From an uncultured Bacteroidales bacterium (lineage in GTDB: Bacteria > Bacteroidota > Bacteroidia > Bacteroidales > Lentimicrobiaceae): a stretch of 64,000 nt of DNA. Within the stretch, counting starts at the first letter, position 1. Each line of letters begins with the position of its first letter. Shown in pieces: positions 47,182 to 55,014 of the stretch. Where the stretch lies: contig CALCQV010000043.1 in NCBI GenBank assembly GCA_937894795.1, forward strand, positions 4,812 through 68,811. Reading direction: 5' to 3'. Both the position numbers and the translations under genes were made by a program. Below the pieces are notes generated by a model. The model was not told where the DNA came from. It did not search any database and saw nothing but the letters and a program-made list of their open reading frames with translations.

Positions 47182-48867
47182 TTAAGCTTTCGTAATTGGT
47201 AATGTTATTATAATGGTGGTTCCTTTGCCGCGTGTTGAGTTTACTCCTATTCTGCCCTTATGGTTCTGTATAATTCCATGTACTATGGCCAATCCGAGAC
47301 CAATGCCACTTGCATGCTCCTTGGTTGAGAAAAAGGGCTCAAATACATGCGGGATGTCATCCTCTGCTATGCCTATGCCGTTGTCTGATATCTCAATTCT
47401 CAAATGATCCTTATCAGGGTTCAATGTCCTGAATACCACCTCCCCATTCTCGTTAACGGCTTCTGATGCGTTCACAAGTATGGCAATGCAAGCCTGCTTT
47501 ATCTGATTCGGACTGCAGTTAACCAGATCATTTTCCGCTGAGAAGTCTGACAAGAAGCTAATATTGGCAATCTTCATCGGGTGCGACATAAGCTCATAGG
47601 TTTCTGCAAGCAACTCATGAAGATGCTTTGACTCAAATCCTTCATCGTCTTTACGTGAAAAATCAAGTAATCCCTTTACTATGTCGCCACACCGCTTGGT
47701 TTCACCCTCAACCAACCTGAGATGCTTGAGCATTGACTCTTTCTTGACCGGGTCAATATCCTGATTGTTGAGTTGCTTGTATATTAACTTCGTGTATATA
47801 AGTATGCCCGACAACGGATTATTGATTTCATGGGCTACTGAAAGTGATAGCTTGCCCAGTGATGCTATCCGCTCAATGTTGAACAGCTCACTCTGGGCAT
47901 GTCCAAGCTCCTCCGATTTTTTCTGCACCTTGTACTCCAACTGCTGCGACCAGTTCTGCAATTCATTGGTGGCTGTCTGCAGGTTATCAAGCATATCATT
48001 GAACGCAGTTGATACCATCCGCATATCTGATAATTGGTTGGGTGGCAACTCCAGCCGCATGCTCTTGTTTCCCTCTGCCACTGCAATGCTCGCATCAATA
48101 AGGGCATGCAGGGGTTGTTGTATGGTTCTCTTGGTGAATAATATGAGAAACACTACCAATACTACTGTCATAAGTGAAGCCATGAGGAAATAATCGGTGG
48201 TCGATTTTTGCAATGCCTCATCCAATCCGGTCAAAGGCATCTTTATTATCAGTGATCCCAATACTTCATCGTCCTTGCTGTGTGCATGACAGGAACTCTC
48301 ATAACACGAGCGGCTATTGAGCACCGGCGATTTGATCATCAGGTAGCGGTTCTCTGAATTGTTGTGATTCATGCTGCATTCACTGTCCACATCAATTATC
48401 CTGGTCGACTTCTCCTTGTAGGCGAACATTTCCGAGAAATTGGAGTGGCAGCTTGTACAGTTGGGATCATTGTGGCTTCCCGCAGCGTCATTGTTGATGG
48501 ATGAATATGCCAGTTGGTTGTCTTTGTCATACATATTCACATCCTCAATACCGGTCATTGAGTTGATCACATCCAGCGTGCTCTGAAGTGATGACCGGTC
48601 GTTCTCGAGCATGGACTTGTATAAAGCTCCCTCAACCAAATAACCGATATTATTGCCGTTTTCCTGAATTACCGTTTTCATATAGGCTTCATTCACCGAC
48701 CTGAAGATCACTCCAAAAACAATGAACAGGAAAAACAGCGATATGGTTATAATGATTACCACCCTGCCATAGATAGTTGACCTGAACATCAAAAATCGCC
48801 TGAACCACACATGCGTCAGTGCCCGGTTACGTATTTTCTTGAACCAACTCATATTAAGGTCTGTCAT
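47182..48867 (-). CDS. Membrane histidine kinase with periplasmic CxxCH (haem-type) sensor
   Basis: 561 residues. TM1 (about 35-55), periplasmic sensor (about 60-222), TM2 (about 226-246), HAMP (about 247-300), HisKA with H346 in SVAHEINNPLSG, then HATPase with NASEAV, DNGIGI and GIGLGLAI. The sensor has C137-x2-C140-H141, C164 and C188-x4-C193-H194 (CYESSCHAH). This double CH pattern is known in periplasmic sensors of anaerobic delta-proteobacterial kinases and suggests covalent haem c or a redox-active thiol site. An alternative start is the ATG at 48852. Confidence 0.93.
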   Translation of the reverse strand: MTDLNMSWFKKIRNRALTHVWFRRFLMFRSTIYGRVVIIITISLFFLFIVFGVIFRSVNEAYMKTVIQENGNNIGYLVEGALYKSMLENDRSSLQSTLDVINSMTGIEDVNMYDKDNQLAYSSINNDAAGSHNDPNCTSCHSNFSEMFAYKEKSTRIIDVDSECSMNHNNSENRYLMIKSPVLNSRSCYESSCHAHSKDDEVLGSLIIKMPLTGLDEALQKSTTDYFLMASLMTVVLVVFLILFTKRTIQQPLHALIDASIAVAEGNKSMRLELPPNQLSDMRMVSTAFNDMLDNLQTATNELQNWSQQLEYKVQKKSEELGHAQSELFNIERIASLGKLSLSVAHEINNPLSGILIYTKLIYKQLNNQDIDPVKKESMLKHLRLVEGETKRCGDIVKGLLDFSRKDDEGFESKHLHELLAETYELMSHPMKIANISFLSDFSAENDLVNCSPNQIKQACIAILVNASEAVNENGEVVFRTLNPDKDHLRIEISDNGIGIAEDDIPHVFEPFFSTKEHASGIGLGLAIVHGIIQNHKGRIGVNSTRGKGTTIIITLPITKA

Positions 48868-48903
48868 TCAATTATCAGGCTAAATTAAACAATTAACATT
48901 AAC

Positions 48904-48938
48904 TTAAACAACGATGTACACAGCACATCGTTGTTTAA
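48904..48938. repeat. Perfect 14-bp inverted repeat
   Basis: TTAAACAACGATGT (48904-48917) and ACATCGTTGTTTAA (48925-48938) with a 7-base spacer, in the gap between the PstS-GcvH gene and the kinase gene. No T-tract follows on the minus strand, so an operator or RNA stem is as likely as a terminator. Confidence 0.7.
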
Positions 48939-49034
48939 TATCCCTTACCTGTCAGCCATTTGCCTTCAGGCAACATCTTAATCATATTTGATTCATTGTC
49001 AGGTATCAGCCTGCAACAGCCATACCTTCTGTCA

Positions 49035-50729
49035 CTATCTTGATGGATCAATGAACCGGGTCTGGAATTCTTCCCAAACCTTCGGATCAAGGTCAGCCAA
49101 CACGTTATCCGCTACTTCACCTCCATCCTGCAGTACAACGGGTACCAGTTCCTGATGGCCAATCGACTTAAACCCGGCGAAAAAGTCGCGTAAACGGGTA
49201 TATTCATTCTTCAGCCATTTCTCATAAGTCTGATACATGAACATGAATTCCGTTTCACGTATCCAATTGGTGGGGATCAAGGTATAAATCCACCCATCAC
49301 CATAAGGTGAGCTGTTTGCCAATGTGGCATTCTTGTTTAATGCTTTGTTCTGGTCAGCTATAATGCCTGAAACCGGTGAATACATGTTCAACTGTTTCCC
49401 TTCACTCACAAGGGTAAACAGTAATTCACCCTTACGTACTGAATCGCCCGATTCTTTCATCTTGAAACGCGAAACCGGGCCGGTAATCCGTTGCATGAAA
49501 TCATCCAGTCCTACCCTCACAATACCACTCTTTTCCATGAACGCCCAGGTGTGTGTCTTGTCGTAGTATAATCCGGCGGGAGCCTTTACCTTATCGCCAA
49601 GGAATGTAACCTTATCAGTAATATACTGCGGCTCGGGTTCGTATTTCTTTTTTCTTGATAATAAAACAGAAAGAATAATGACTACTGCACCGCTAATGAT
49701 GATTGCAATAATCATCGATAGCCAAAATGGAATGGCTGCTTCCCCTTCATTGCTTTCTGCTGGTAGCGGTTCTCCCGTCAGTTCTGCAATGTTCATGCGA
49801 CTGCGGCTCATCTGCAAAGCAGTATAACCGTTGGCTGAAAGCATGGCCTGTCCATCGTTCATGACCCATGTGAGAAAATCAATCTCCTCCTTGCCTGCCG
49901 GTTTATTCTGTGCCAATGCGTATATGTTACGGCATAATGGTGCCGGGTACTTGCCAACCCATAAGCCGTGCATGAAATTTTCAGGATCATTGTATATCTG
50001 CTCAAAACTGTCAAGTCGACCGTTGCTGTTCTTGTCTATCGGCAAAAGGGCAATGCCTTCAGTAAACTCTGAACAATCAGATGTACAGATGTCTGACATG
50101 CGACAGAAACCAATGGCCTGCGGATTCTTCAGTATGGCTTCCTTGAGCTCATCTGCATTCTTCACCAGAACTCCCTGAAGTATAGAGGCTTCGGCATTTA
50201 CATAATCGGCAAGTGCTTCATTCATCTCCATATTCTCAATGCGGTAAATGGCTACCGGTATATCATTCTCAACCTTGAGCAGAGTATTCCAGCCAATTGT
50301 TTCCGTGCCGGTGAGCATCTTGCGGAAGTCCCCCGCATTGATTCCCTGCCGCTCGATCACAGCCCGCAGCGGATTATTGCCATTCATAATGGCCACTATG
50401 CCGTCTCTTCCAATGACCATGCTCCAAACGGTGCTTTCATCAAAGGATGATGATCCCTTATGCGTTATCAATAGTTTGTCACCTGATAGGTCAGCATCCC
50501 CTTCAACCGCTTCCTCCAGCGTGATCTTAACCGAAGGATGCAGCCTGTTGTAGGCCGTTGCCCAATCGGATGCCAGATTCATCAATGCCGGTGTTCCGGT
50601 CATCAGAATTTGACCATCAGCTGGCTGTTCAGCTCCATTGTTGCCGGCCTCATCCTCGGCTGCACCCAATGCTGCCGGACAAAACAACGACATGATCAAT
50701 ACCGTCCATAAAATTTGCAGTGTTTTCAT
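49035..50729 (-). CDS. PstS-like binding domain - TM - GcvH-like domain fusion
   Basis: 564 residues. SPI signal (1-22), a PstS-like solute-binding domain (about 38-315) with an EF-hand-like loop DKNSNGRLDSFE (232-243), one TM helix (about 334-358) and a cytoplasmic GcvH-like barrel (about 385-490: HTWAFMEKSGIVRVGLDDF, YSPVSG, SSPYGDGWIYTL). The lipoyl lysine of GcvH would align with G444; K445 is one residue off, so lipoylation is doubtful. A helical tail (490-564) follows. The topology suggests coupling ligand binding outside to a cytoplasmic contact. Same strand as, and 167 bases upstream of, the kinase gene. No characterised homologue is known to me. Confidence 0.85.
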   Translation of the reverse strand: MKTLQILWTVLIMSLFCPAALGAAEDEAGNNGAEQPADGQILMTGTPALMNLASDWATAYNRLHPSVKITLEEAVEGDADLSGDKLLITHKGSSSFDESTVWSMVIGRDGIVAIMNGNNPLRAVIERQGINAGDFRKMLTGTETIGWNTLLKVENDIPVAIYRIENMEMNEALADYVNAEASILQGVLVKNADELKEAILKNPQAIGFCRMSDICTSDCSEFTEGIALLPIDKNSNGRLDSFEQIYNDPENFMHGLWVGKYPAPLCRNIYALAQNKPAGKEEIDFLTWVMNDGQAMLSANGYTALQMSRSRMNIAELTGEPLPAESNEGEAAIPFWLSMIIAIIISGAVVIILSVLLSRKKKYEPEPQYITDKVTFLGDKVKAPAGLYYDKTHTWAFMEKSGIVRVGLDDFMQRITGPVSRFKMKESGDSVRKGELLFTLVSEGKQLNMYSPVSGIIADQNKALNKNATLANSSPYGDGWIYTLIPTNWIRETEFMFMYQTYEKWLKNEYTRLRDFFAGFKSIGHQELVPVVLQDGGEVADNVLADLDPKVWEEFQTRFIDPSR

Positions 50730-50785
50730 TGTATATAGTTTTTTGTAGGTTAATTGACTTAAAATAACAAGGTCATATATCCCTA

Positions 50786-50801
50786 TTCAATAACGATGCC
50801 A
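50786..50801 (-). promoter_or_regulatory. Candidate sigma-54 (-24/-12) promoter
   Basis: On the minus strand TGGCATCGTTATTGAA, against consensus TGGCACGN4TTGCA with correct spacing. The -24 GG is intact but the -12 GC reads GA. It lies 57 bases upstream of the PstS-GcvH ATG, next to a sigma-54 activator gene. No TAnnTTTG element was found for this gene. The rest of the 396-base intergenic region is AT-rich with no ORF. Confidence 0.4.
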
Positions 50802-51095
50802 AACTTTTTAATGCCTCTATGTATCACATTTTCATTATTTTACAAGGTTCAATATATATTTTTTCAACACTCAATATGATGAATTATTCAACACTACATT
50901 TTAAATATCAGTCTATCGTTCTGTCTGTCAACCGTTTAATGCAATATGAATAAAATATATACACTGTTGCATTATTCATCACTTATTGGTTGCTCCATTA
51001 ACTGAAAGGTCTTATTTTACAAGTATTTTATGTATTTTTTCAAACTTTTTCATTTTCCGGCCATTTATTTTTCATTAATAGGGAATATTTTATTT

Positions 51096-51103
51096 TAACT
51101 TTG
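51096..51103 (+). promoter_or_regulatory. Promoter -7 element
   Basis: TAACTTTG matches TAnnTTTG, 22 bases before the ATG of the four-helix membrane protein. Confidence 0.5.
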
Positions 51104-51125
51104 AGTATCCAAATAGAAATAAGCC

Positions 51126-51563
51126 ATGAACAAGCAAGAAGGGTATACCGGTGACAGGAAAAAAGGTGAATATATTGCCAACATCATCTTCAACCTGATT
51201 TTTTTATGGATATTAAGCAGGGTACCGCATTGGAATATTCCATTTCTGGCTGATGATTACATGGTTGTGCTGCTGGTTATGAAGATCAACTGCTTGGTGC
51301 AGATAGCCGCCAATATTGTGCTGCTCATCCTGTTCATCAGGCCGCTGCGCTATGTGGTTAAAATCATTGCGGAAGCTGCAGGCCTGGCAGCATTGATGGT
51401 TATGTATTACCTCTATCCTTTTGATTTTTCAAACTTCCATAACCTGGGTTGGCTTGATAAGGTTCTGCCCATTCTCTTTATCATCGGAATGGTTGTGACA
51501 GTTGTGAAGATCTTCACATACGCTGTCAAGGTATTCTTCAAGCCCTCGGCAGATCAAAAATAA
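51126..51563 (+). CDS. Four-helix membrane protein of unknown function
   Basis: 145 residues with four hydrophobic segments (about 18-35, 45-68, 76-96 and 108-132) and charged ends, no signal peptide. I do not recognise the family. DFSNFHNLGWLDKVLPILFIIGMV resembles small DUF-type inner-membrane proteins of Bacteroidetes. It is divergent from the PstS-GcvH gene; no functional link is shown. Confidence 0.75.
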   Translation: MNKQEGYTGDRKKGEYIANIIFNLIFLWILSRVPHWNIPFLADDYMVVLLVMKINCLVQIAANIVLLILFIRPLRYVVKIIAEAAGLAALMVMYYLYPFDFSNFHNLGWLDKVLPILFIIGMVVTVVKIFTYAVKVFFKPSADQK

Positions 51564-52110
51564 TCCTTGGCTCAAAGCTCAAGACTTCAGAACGGTTCAA
51601 AGCATTTTGTGCGTTCTAGGCTGAGGCTTTCAAAATTGTTTAAGGTTACACTAAGCCTACAGTGTAAAATTATTCAAGCTTGTTAAAAGTGGCCCACATA
51701 AAGAGGAGCGCATAAGCGCCCCTCTCCAAATCGCAGGGTTGACCAGGTTACCTGCGTATTATTGGAAATACCCTTTTTCCTATTTCCTTTACCTGGATCT
51801 TTATGTTTTGTTTGACAACTCCTTACGTTTGAAGCGATCCTTAAAATACTTTTTCAAAGCTAATGTATCGGCAAACGGCAATTATCAGAATTGTCCCCGG
51901 CAACTATATCATAATTATGTCAATTAATTTAGCTGAATGGCAAAACTAAATACTTTCCATATTATATGCAAGTAGTTTTTGCAATTTTTTATCAACTGAT
52001 TTTCAATTATATACTCATTCCAATTATAAATTAAAATATTTGCACTCTATTTTTGCCCCCTTTTTGTTAATTAATTTCAGGATATAGTTTCCATTCCACC
52101 AATTTTCGAT
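51564..52110. other. 547-base non-coding stretch with two hairpins
   Basis: No supported ORF. AGAGGAGCGC (51702-51711) pairs with GCGCCCCTCT (51716-51725) with one mismatch, and CGCAGG (51732-51737) pairs with CCTGCG (51751-51756). The rest is AT-rich. This could be a 3' UTR, a small RNA or simply spacer. Confidence 0.4.
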
Positions 52111-52118
52111 TATCTTTG
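52111..52118 (+). promoter_or_regulatory. Promoter -7 element upstream of a long leader
   Basis: TATCTTTG matches TAnnTTTG, 242 bases upstream of the methyltransferase ATG. Confidence 0.5.
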
Positions 52119-52260
52119 CATAACCAAAACTATTGGATGTTTAGCTGTATGAAGGATCTGGTAAAGTAAATAACCTTGGGCATTCCGCTCTCTGGTTATC
52201 CCTCACGTTCTCAGGCATTATCTTGTCTGAGCTATCTTTTTATTTTATTACAACCGAAGC
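52119..52260 (+). ncRNA. Candidate structured leader or small RNA with terminator-like hairpin
   Basis: ATAACC occurs at 52120-52125 and again at 52170-52175; both can pair with GGTTAT at 52194-52199, giving mutually exclusive stems. CTCAGGCA (52211-52218) pairs with TGTCTGAG (52225-52232), and TCTTTTTATTTTATT follows. A seven-codon frame (MKDLVK plus stop, 52149-52169) is also present. The pattern fits an attenuator, a riboswitch-like leader or a small RNA of about 120 bases; no known family is recognised. Confidence 0.4.
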
Positions 52261-52280
52261 GAATCCGCGAAAGCAATAAT

Positions 52281-52341
52281 AATCCCCCGGGTCAATCATA
52301 AAATCCCAGGATGAGTTATAAGATTCCCGGTTTAACAATAA
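52281..52341 (+). repeat. Three degenerate 20-base tandem repeats
   Basis: Three copies at 52281-52301, 52302-52321 and 52322-52341 share the pattern (A/G)AT(T)CCC..GG..(A/T)A....ATAA. They lie directly before the methyltransferase start. Confidence 0.5.
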
Positions 52342-52360
52342 ACCAATAATTTTATTTATC

Positions 52361-53134
52361 ATGAGTAACGAAGTTCCAAACATACTTGATTTCGATTTCC
52401 AATTAATCTGCGACTATTTCACAGCCCTTGAACGACAAGGTCCCGGCAGTCCCGAGGCTACCCTTAAGGCCCTGAGCTTCATTGATAACCTTACGGATGA
52501 ATCGCGCATTGCCGATATAGGCTGCGGAAGCGGCGGACAGACCATGGTGCTGGCGCAACATGCACCGGGACAAATCACCGGCATTGACCTGTTTGCCGAT
52601 TTTATCAGCATCTTCAACGCCAACGCCCATAAGCTGAATCTGCAGCACCGCGTAAAAGGCATGGTGGGCAGCATGGATAACCTACCCTTTCAGGAGGGTG
52701 AATATGACCTGATCTGGTCGGAAGGCGCCATTTATAACATCGGCTTTGAACGCGGACTTAAAGAATGGCACAAGTACCTCAAAACAGGGGGCTATCTGGC
52801 AGTAACTGAAGCCACCTGGTTCACTGACACCCGCCCCGCTGAGATCCACGACTTTTGGATGTCAGAATACCCGGGCATAAATACCATACCCAATTGTGTC
52901 GCCCAATTGCAGGCAGCCGGCTACATTCCGGTGGCAGTCTTCAACCTGCCCCAATCCTGTTGGACAGACCACTACTATGCACCACAGGCAGCCATACAAC
53001 AGCCCTTTCTTGAAAAGCACGCCGGCAATAAAATGGCGAAGGGTCTAGTCGACAACCTGCGGCATGAAAAGCAGCTGTACGACAAGTACAAGGAGTTTTA
53101 TGGCTATACGTTCTTTATAGGTAAAAAACTGTAA
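52361..53134 (+). CDS. Class I SAM-dependent methyltransferase
   Basis: 257 residues, cytoplasmic. Motif I IADIGCGSGGQT (about 57-68) binds SAM, followed by ITGIDLFADFI (motif II) and YDLIWSEGAIYNIGFERGLKEWHKYLKTGGYLAVTEATWF (motifs post-II/III). It belongs to a Methyltransf_11/25-type family common in gut and environmental Bacteroidetes; the substrate is unknown. The coding sequence is visibly more GC-rich than the flanking intergenic DNA. It is preceded by an unusually long structured leader and followed by a strong terminator. Confidence 0.9.
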   Translation: MSNEVPNILDFDFQLICDYFTALERQGPGSPEATLKALSFIDNLTDESRIADIGCGSGGQTMVLAQHAPGQITGIDLFADFISIFNANAHKLNLQHRVKGMVGSMDNLPFQEGEYDLIWSEGAIYNIGFERGLKEWHKYLKTGGYLAVTEATWFTDTRPAEIHDFWMSEYPGINTIPNCVAQLQAAGYIPVAVFNLPQSCWTDHYYAPQAAIQQPFLEKHAGNKMAKGLVDNLRHEKQLYDKYKEFYGYTFFIGKKL

Positions 53135-53151
53135 ATAAAGTGAAATCATGT

Positions 53152-53193
53152 GCAAAGGAAGGGTGGCACCGTCACCCTTCCTTTGCTCTTTTT
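53152..53193 (+). terminator. Strong rho-independent terminator
   Basis: GCAAAGGAAGGGTG (53152-53165) pairs perfectly with CACCCTTCCTTTGC (53173-53186), 7-base loop, then TCTTTTTT. Confidence 0.9.
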
Positions 53194-53282
53194 ACAACAT
53201 AAACGATTTATTATCATCATTTCAAATGCCAATTATGAATCTCATTATAGCGTTTGGTGATGAAATTGTGTTTCACCTCTGT

Positions 53283-54773
53283 TTAATGAATTCCCAGTTT
53301 TCCGTAAGTTTCAAGCAGCGCATCCTGGTTGTCAGTGATGATCATCAGCTTGTCCTTTTCCTTCAAAACGGTAGTGCCGGTAGGTACAAAGTAGGTTTCA
53401 TCACGTTTAACCATCACCACCAGTGTATTCCCGGGGAATGGTATATTCATGAGCTGATTGCCGTTTTGCAGCATGTTGGCTTTTACTTCTATCTCTGTGG
53501 TGACCGACTTGATATCGTTTGAGAAATCCACATCAAAATTTTTCATCCTTCTAACCTGCTGCCGAAGATCAACAAGCTTGAGCCATTTGGCAATAAGTGG
53601 AATTGAAGTACCTTGTACTATAAGAGATACCAGTGTACAGATAAAAACAATGTTGAATATAAGCCTGGCATGGGGCACATTCTCGACCAGCGGGAAGATG
53701 GCAAAAATAATAGGCACGGCACCTCTTAATCCTACCCATGAAACGTATGCCTTATCCTTCTTGTGCATTTTACGGAAAGGAAGCAGGCATAACATAACAG
53801 TAATCGGACGGGAAACAAATATCATCAATACACTGATTATAACTCCCGGAATAAGAATGGGCAATAGTTCATGCGGATTCACGAGCAATCCCAGTGTCAG
53901 GAACATAATAAGCTGGAACATCCATGCCAATCCGTCAAAAAAGCCCAGTGATGAGCGTTTGTGAACAAACTTTGAATTACCTATTACAAGACCGCCAATA
54001 TATACTGCCAAAAACCCGTTGCCATAGGCAAAATAAGTCGCTGTATAGATGAATATGCAGAAAGTGAATACCAGTATAGGGTACAAGGAATCGTTACCTA
54101 TTTTTATTTTATTTATTATCCTCACGGCCAGTTTACCGATCAGGAATCCCATGAGCGCCCCAATGCCCAATTGAAGCAGTAATTTCCCTGCCACCATCAG
54201 ATAATCTGGTTCACTGTTCAGCTTGATGATATCAATTAATGAAATAACAAGTATATAAGCCATGGGGTCATTGCTGCCGCTTTCAAGCTCGAGCATGGGC
54301 CTCAGATTATGCTTGAGTCTTAATCCTTTGGAACGCAGTATGGAAAAAACCGAGGCCGAGTCGGTTGATGCCATAGTTGATGCCATAAGCAGTGAGGTAA
54401 GAAAACCTATACCTGCTGATGCCATGGTCATTCCCAAAACCCACCATATAAGCAGGCCCGTAATGATGGCCGTAAGAAAAACCCCAAGGGTAGCCAGTAC
54501 AATTCCCTGGGTTATTACAGGCCTGATCTCCGATAGGCTGGTATCCATACCTCCCGAGAAGAGGATTATACATAGTGCAACAGTGCCAATATTCTTTGCT
54601 ACATGAATATTTTCAAACTGTATGCCCAATCCATCGCTGCCAAATAACATTCCAACTGACAGGAACAACAACAAGGCAGGTACACCGAATTTTGAACTTG
54701 CCTTCCCGGCAAGAATACTCACAAAGAATAAGATAGAAACTACCAACAACACAATTTCAACCGAAAATTTCAT
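53283..54773 (-). CDS. Potassium/proton antiporter (CPA1, NhaP2/CvrA-like)
   Basis: 496 residues. About 12 membrane helices (1-390) with the CPA1 motifs ILFSGGMDTSLSEIR, MASTDSASVFSIL and LESGSNDPMAYIL (conserved Asp pair region), then a cytoplasmic RCK_C/TrkA-C domain (about 410-490: NIPFPGNTLVVMVKRDETYFVPTGTTVLKEKDKLMIIT). It exchanges K+ (or Na+) for H+ across the inner membrane, with the RCK_C domain as a regulator. Convergent with the methyltransferase gene. Confidence 0.93.
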   Translation of the reverse strand: MKFSVEIVLLVVSILFFVSILAGKASSKFGVPALLLFLSVGMLFGSDGLGIQFENIHVAKNIGTVALCIILFSGGMDTSLSEIRPVITQGIVLATLGVFLTAIITGLLIWWVLGMTMASAGIGFLTSLLMASTMASTDSASVFSILRSKGLRLKHNLRPMLELESGSNDPMAYILVISLIDIIKLNSEPDYLMVAGKLLLQLGIGALMGFLIGKLAVRIINKIKIGNDSLYPILVFTFCIFIYTATYFAYGNGFLAVYIGGLVIGNSKFVHKRSSLGFFDGLAWMFQLIMFLTLGLLVNPHELLPILIPGVIISVLMIFVSRPITVMLCLLPFRKMHKKDKAYVSWVGLRGAVPIIFAIFPLVENVPHARLIFNIVFICTLVSLIVQGTSIPLIAKWLKLVDLRQQVRRMKNFDVDFSNDIKSVTTEIEVKANMLQNGNQLMNIPFPGNTLVVMVKRDETYFVPTGTTVLKEKDKLMIITDNQDALLETYGKLGIH

Positions 54774-54941
54774 CCGTATAATTTAAGTAAATTTTAGCGG
54801 TTACAAGTTACAAAAAAATATAAATGGCATATCAACACTTTGTATGTCCAAAAGAGCTCACTGCACCGCGTGTAGGCGCATGAAATAAGCATCTACTTCC
54901 GGTTCCTTATTATTTTCTTAGTTGGTTTGTAGTATTCTTTC

Positions 54942-54949
54942 TACTTTTG
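54942..54949 (+). promoter_or_regulatory. Promoter -7 element of the S9 peptidase gene
   Basis: TACTTTTG matches TAnnTTTG, 65 bases before the ATG, with a TTG 17 bases upstream at 54922-54924. Confidence 0.45.
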
Positions 54950-55014
54950 ATTCAATTTCAGGGATACCTCAATTTTGCAACCATCGCAGGTAACCTTTTA
55001 ACTTATAACCAATT

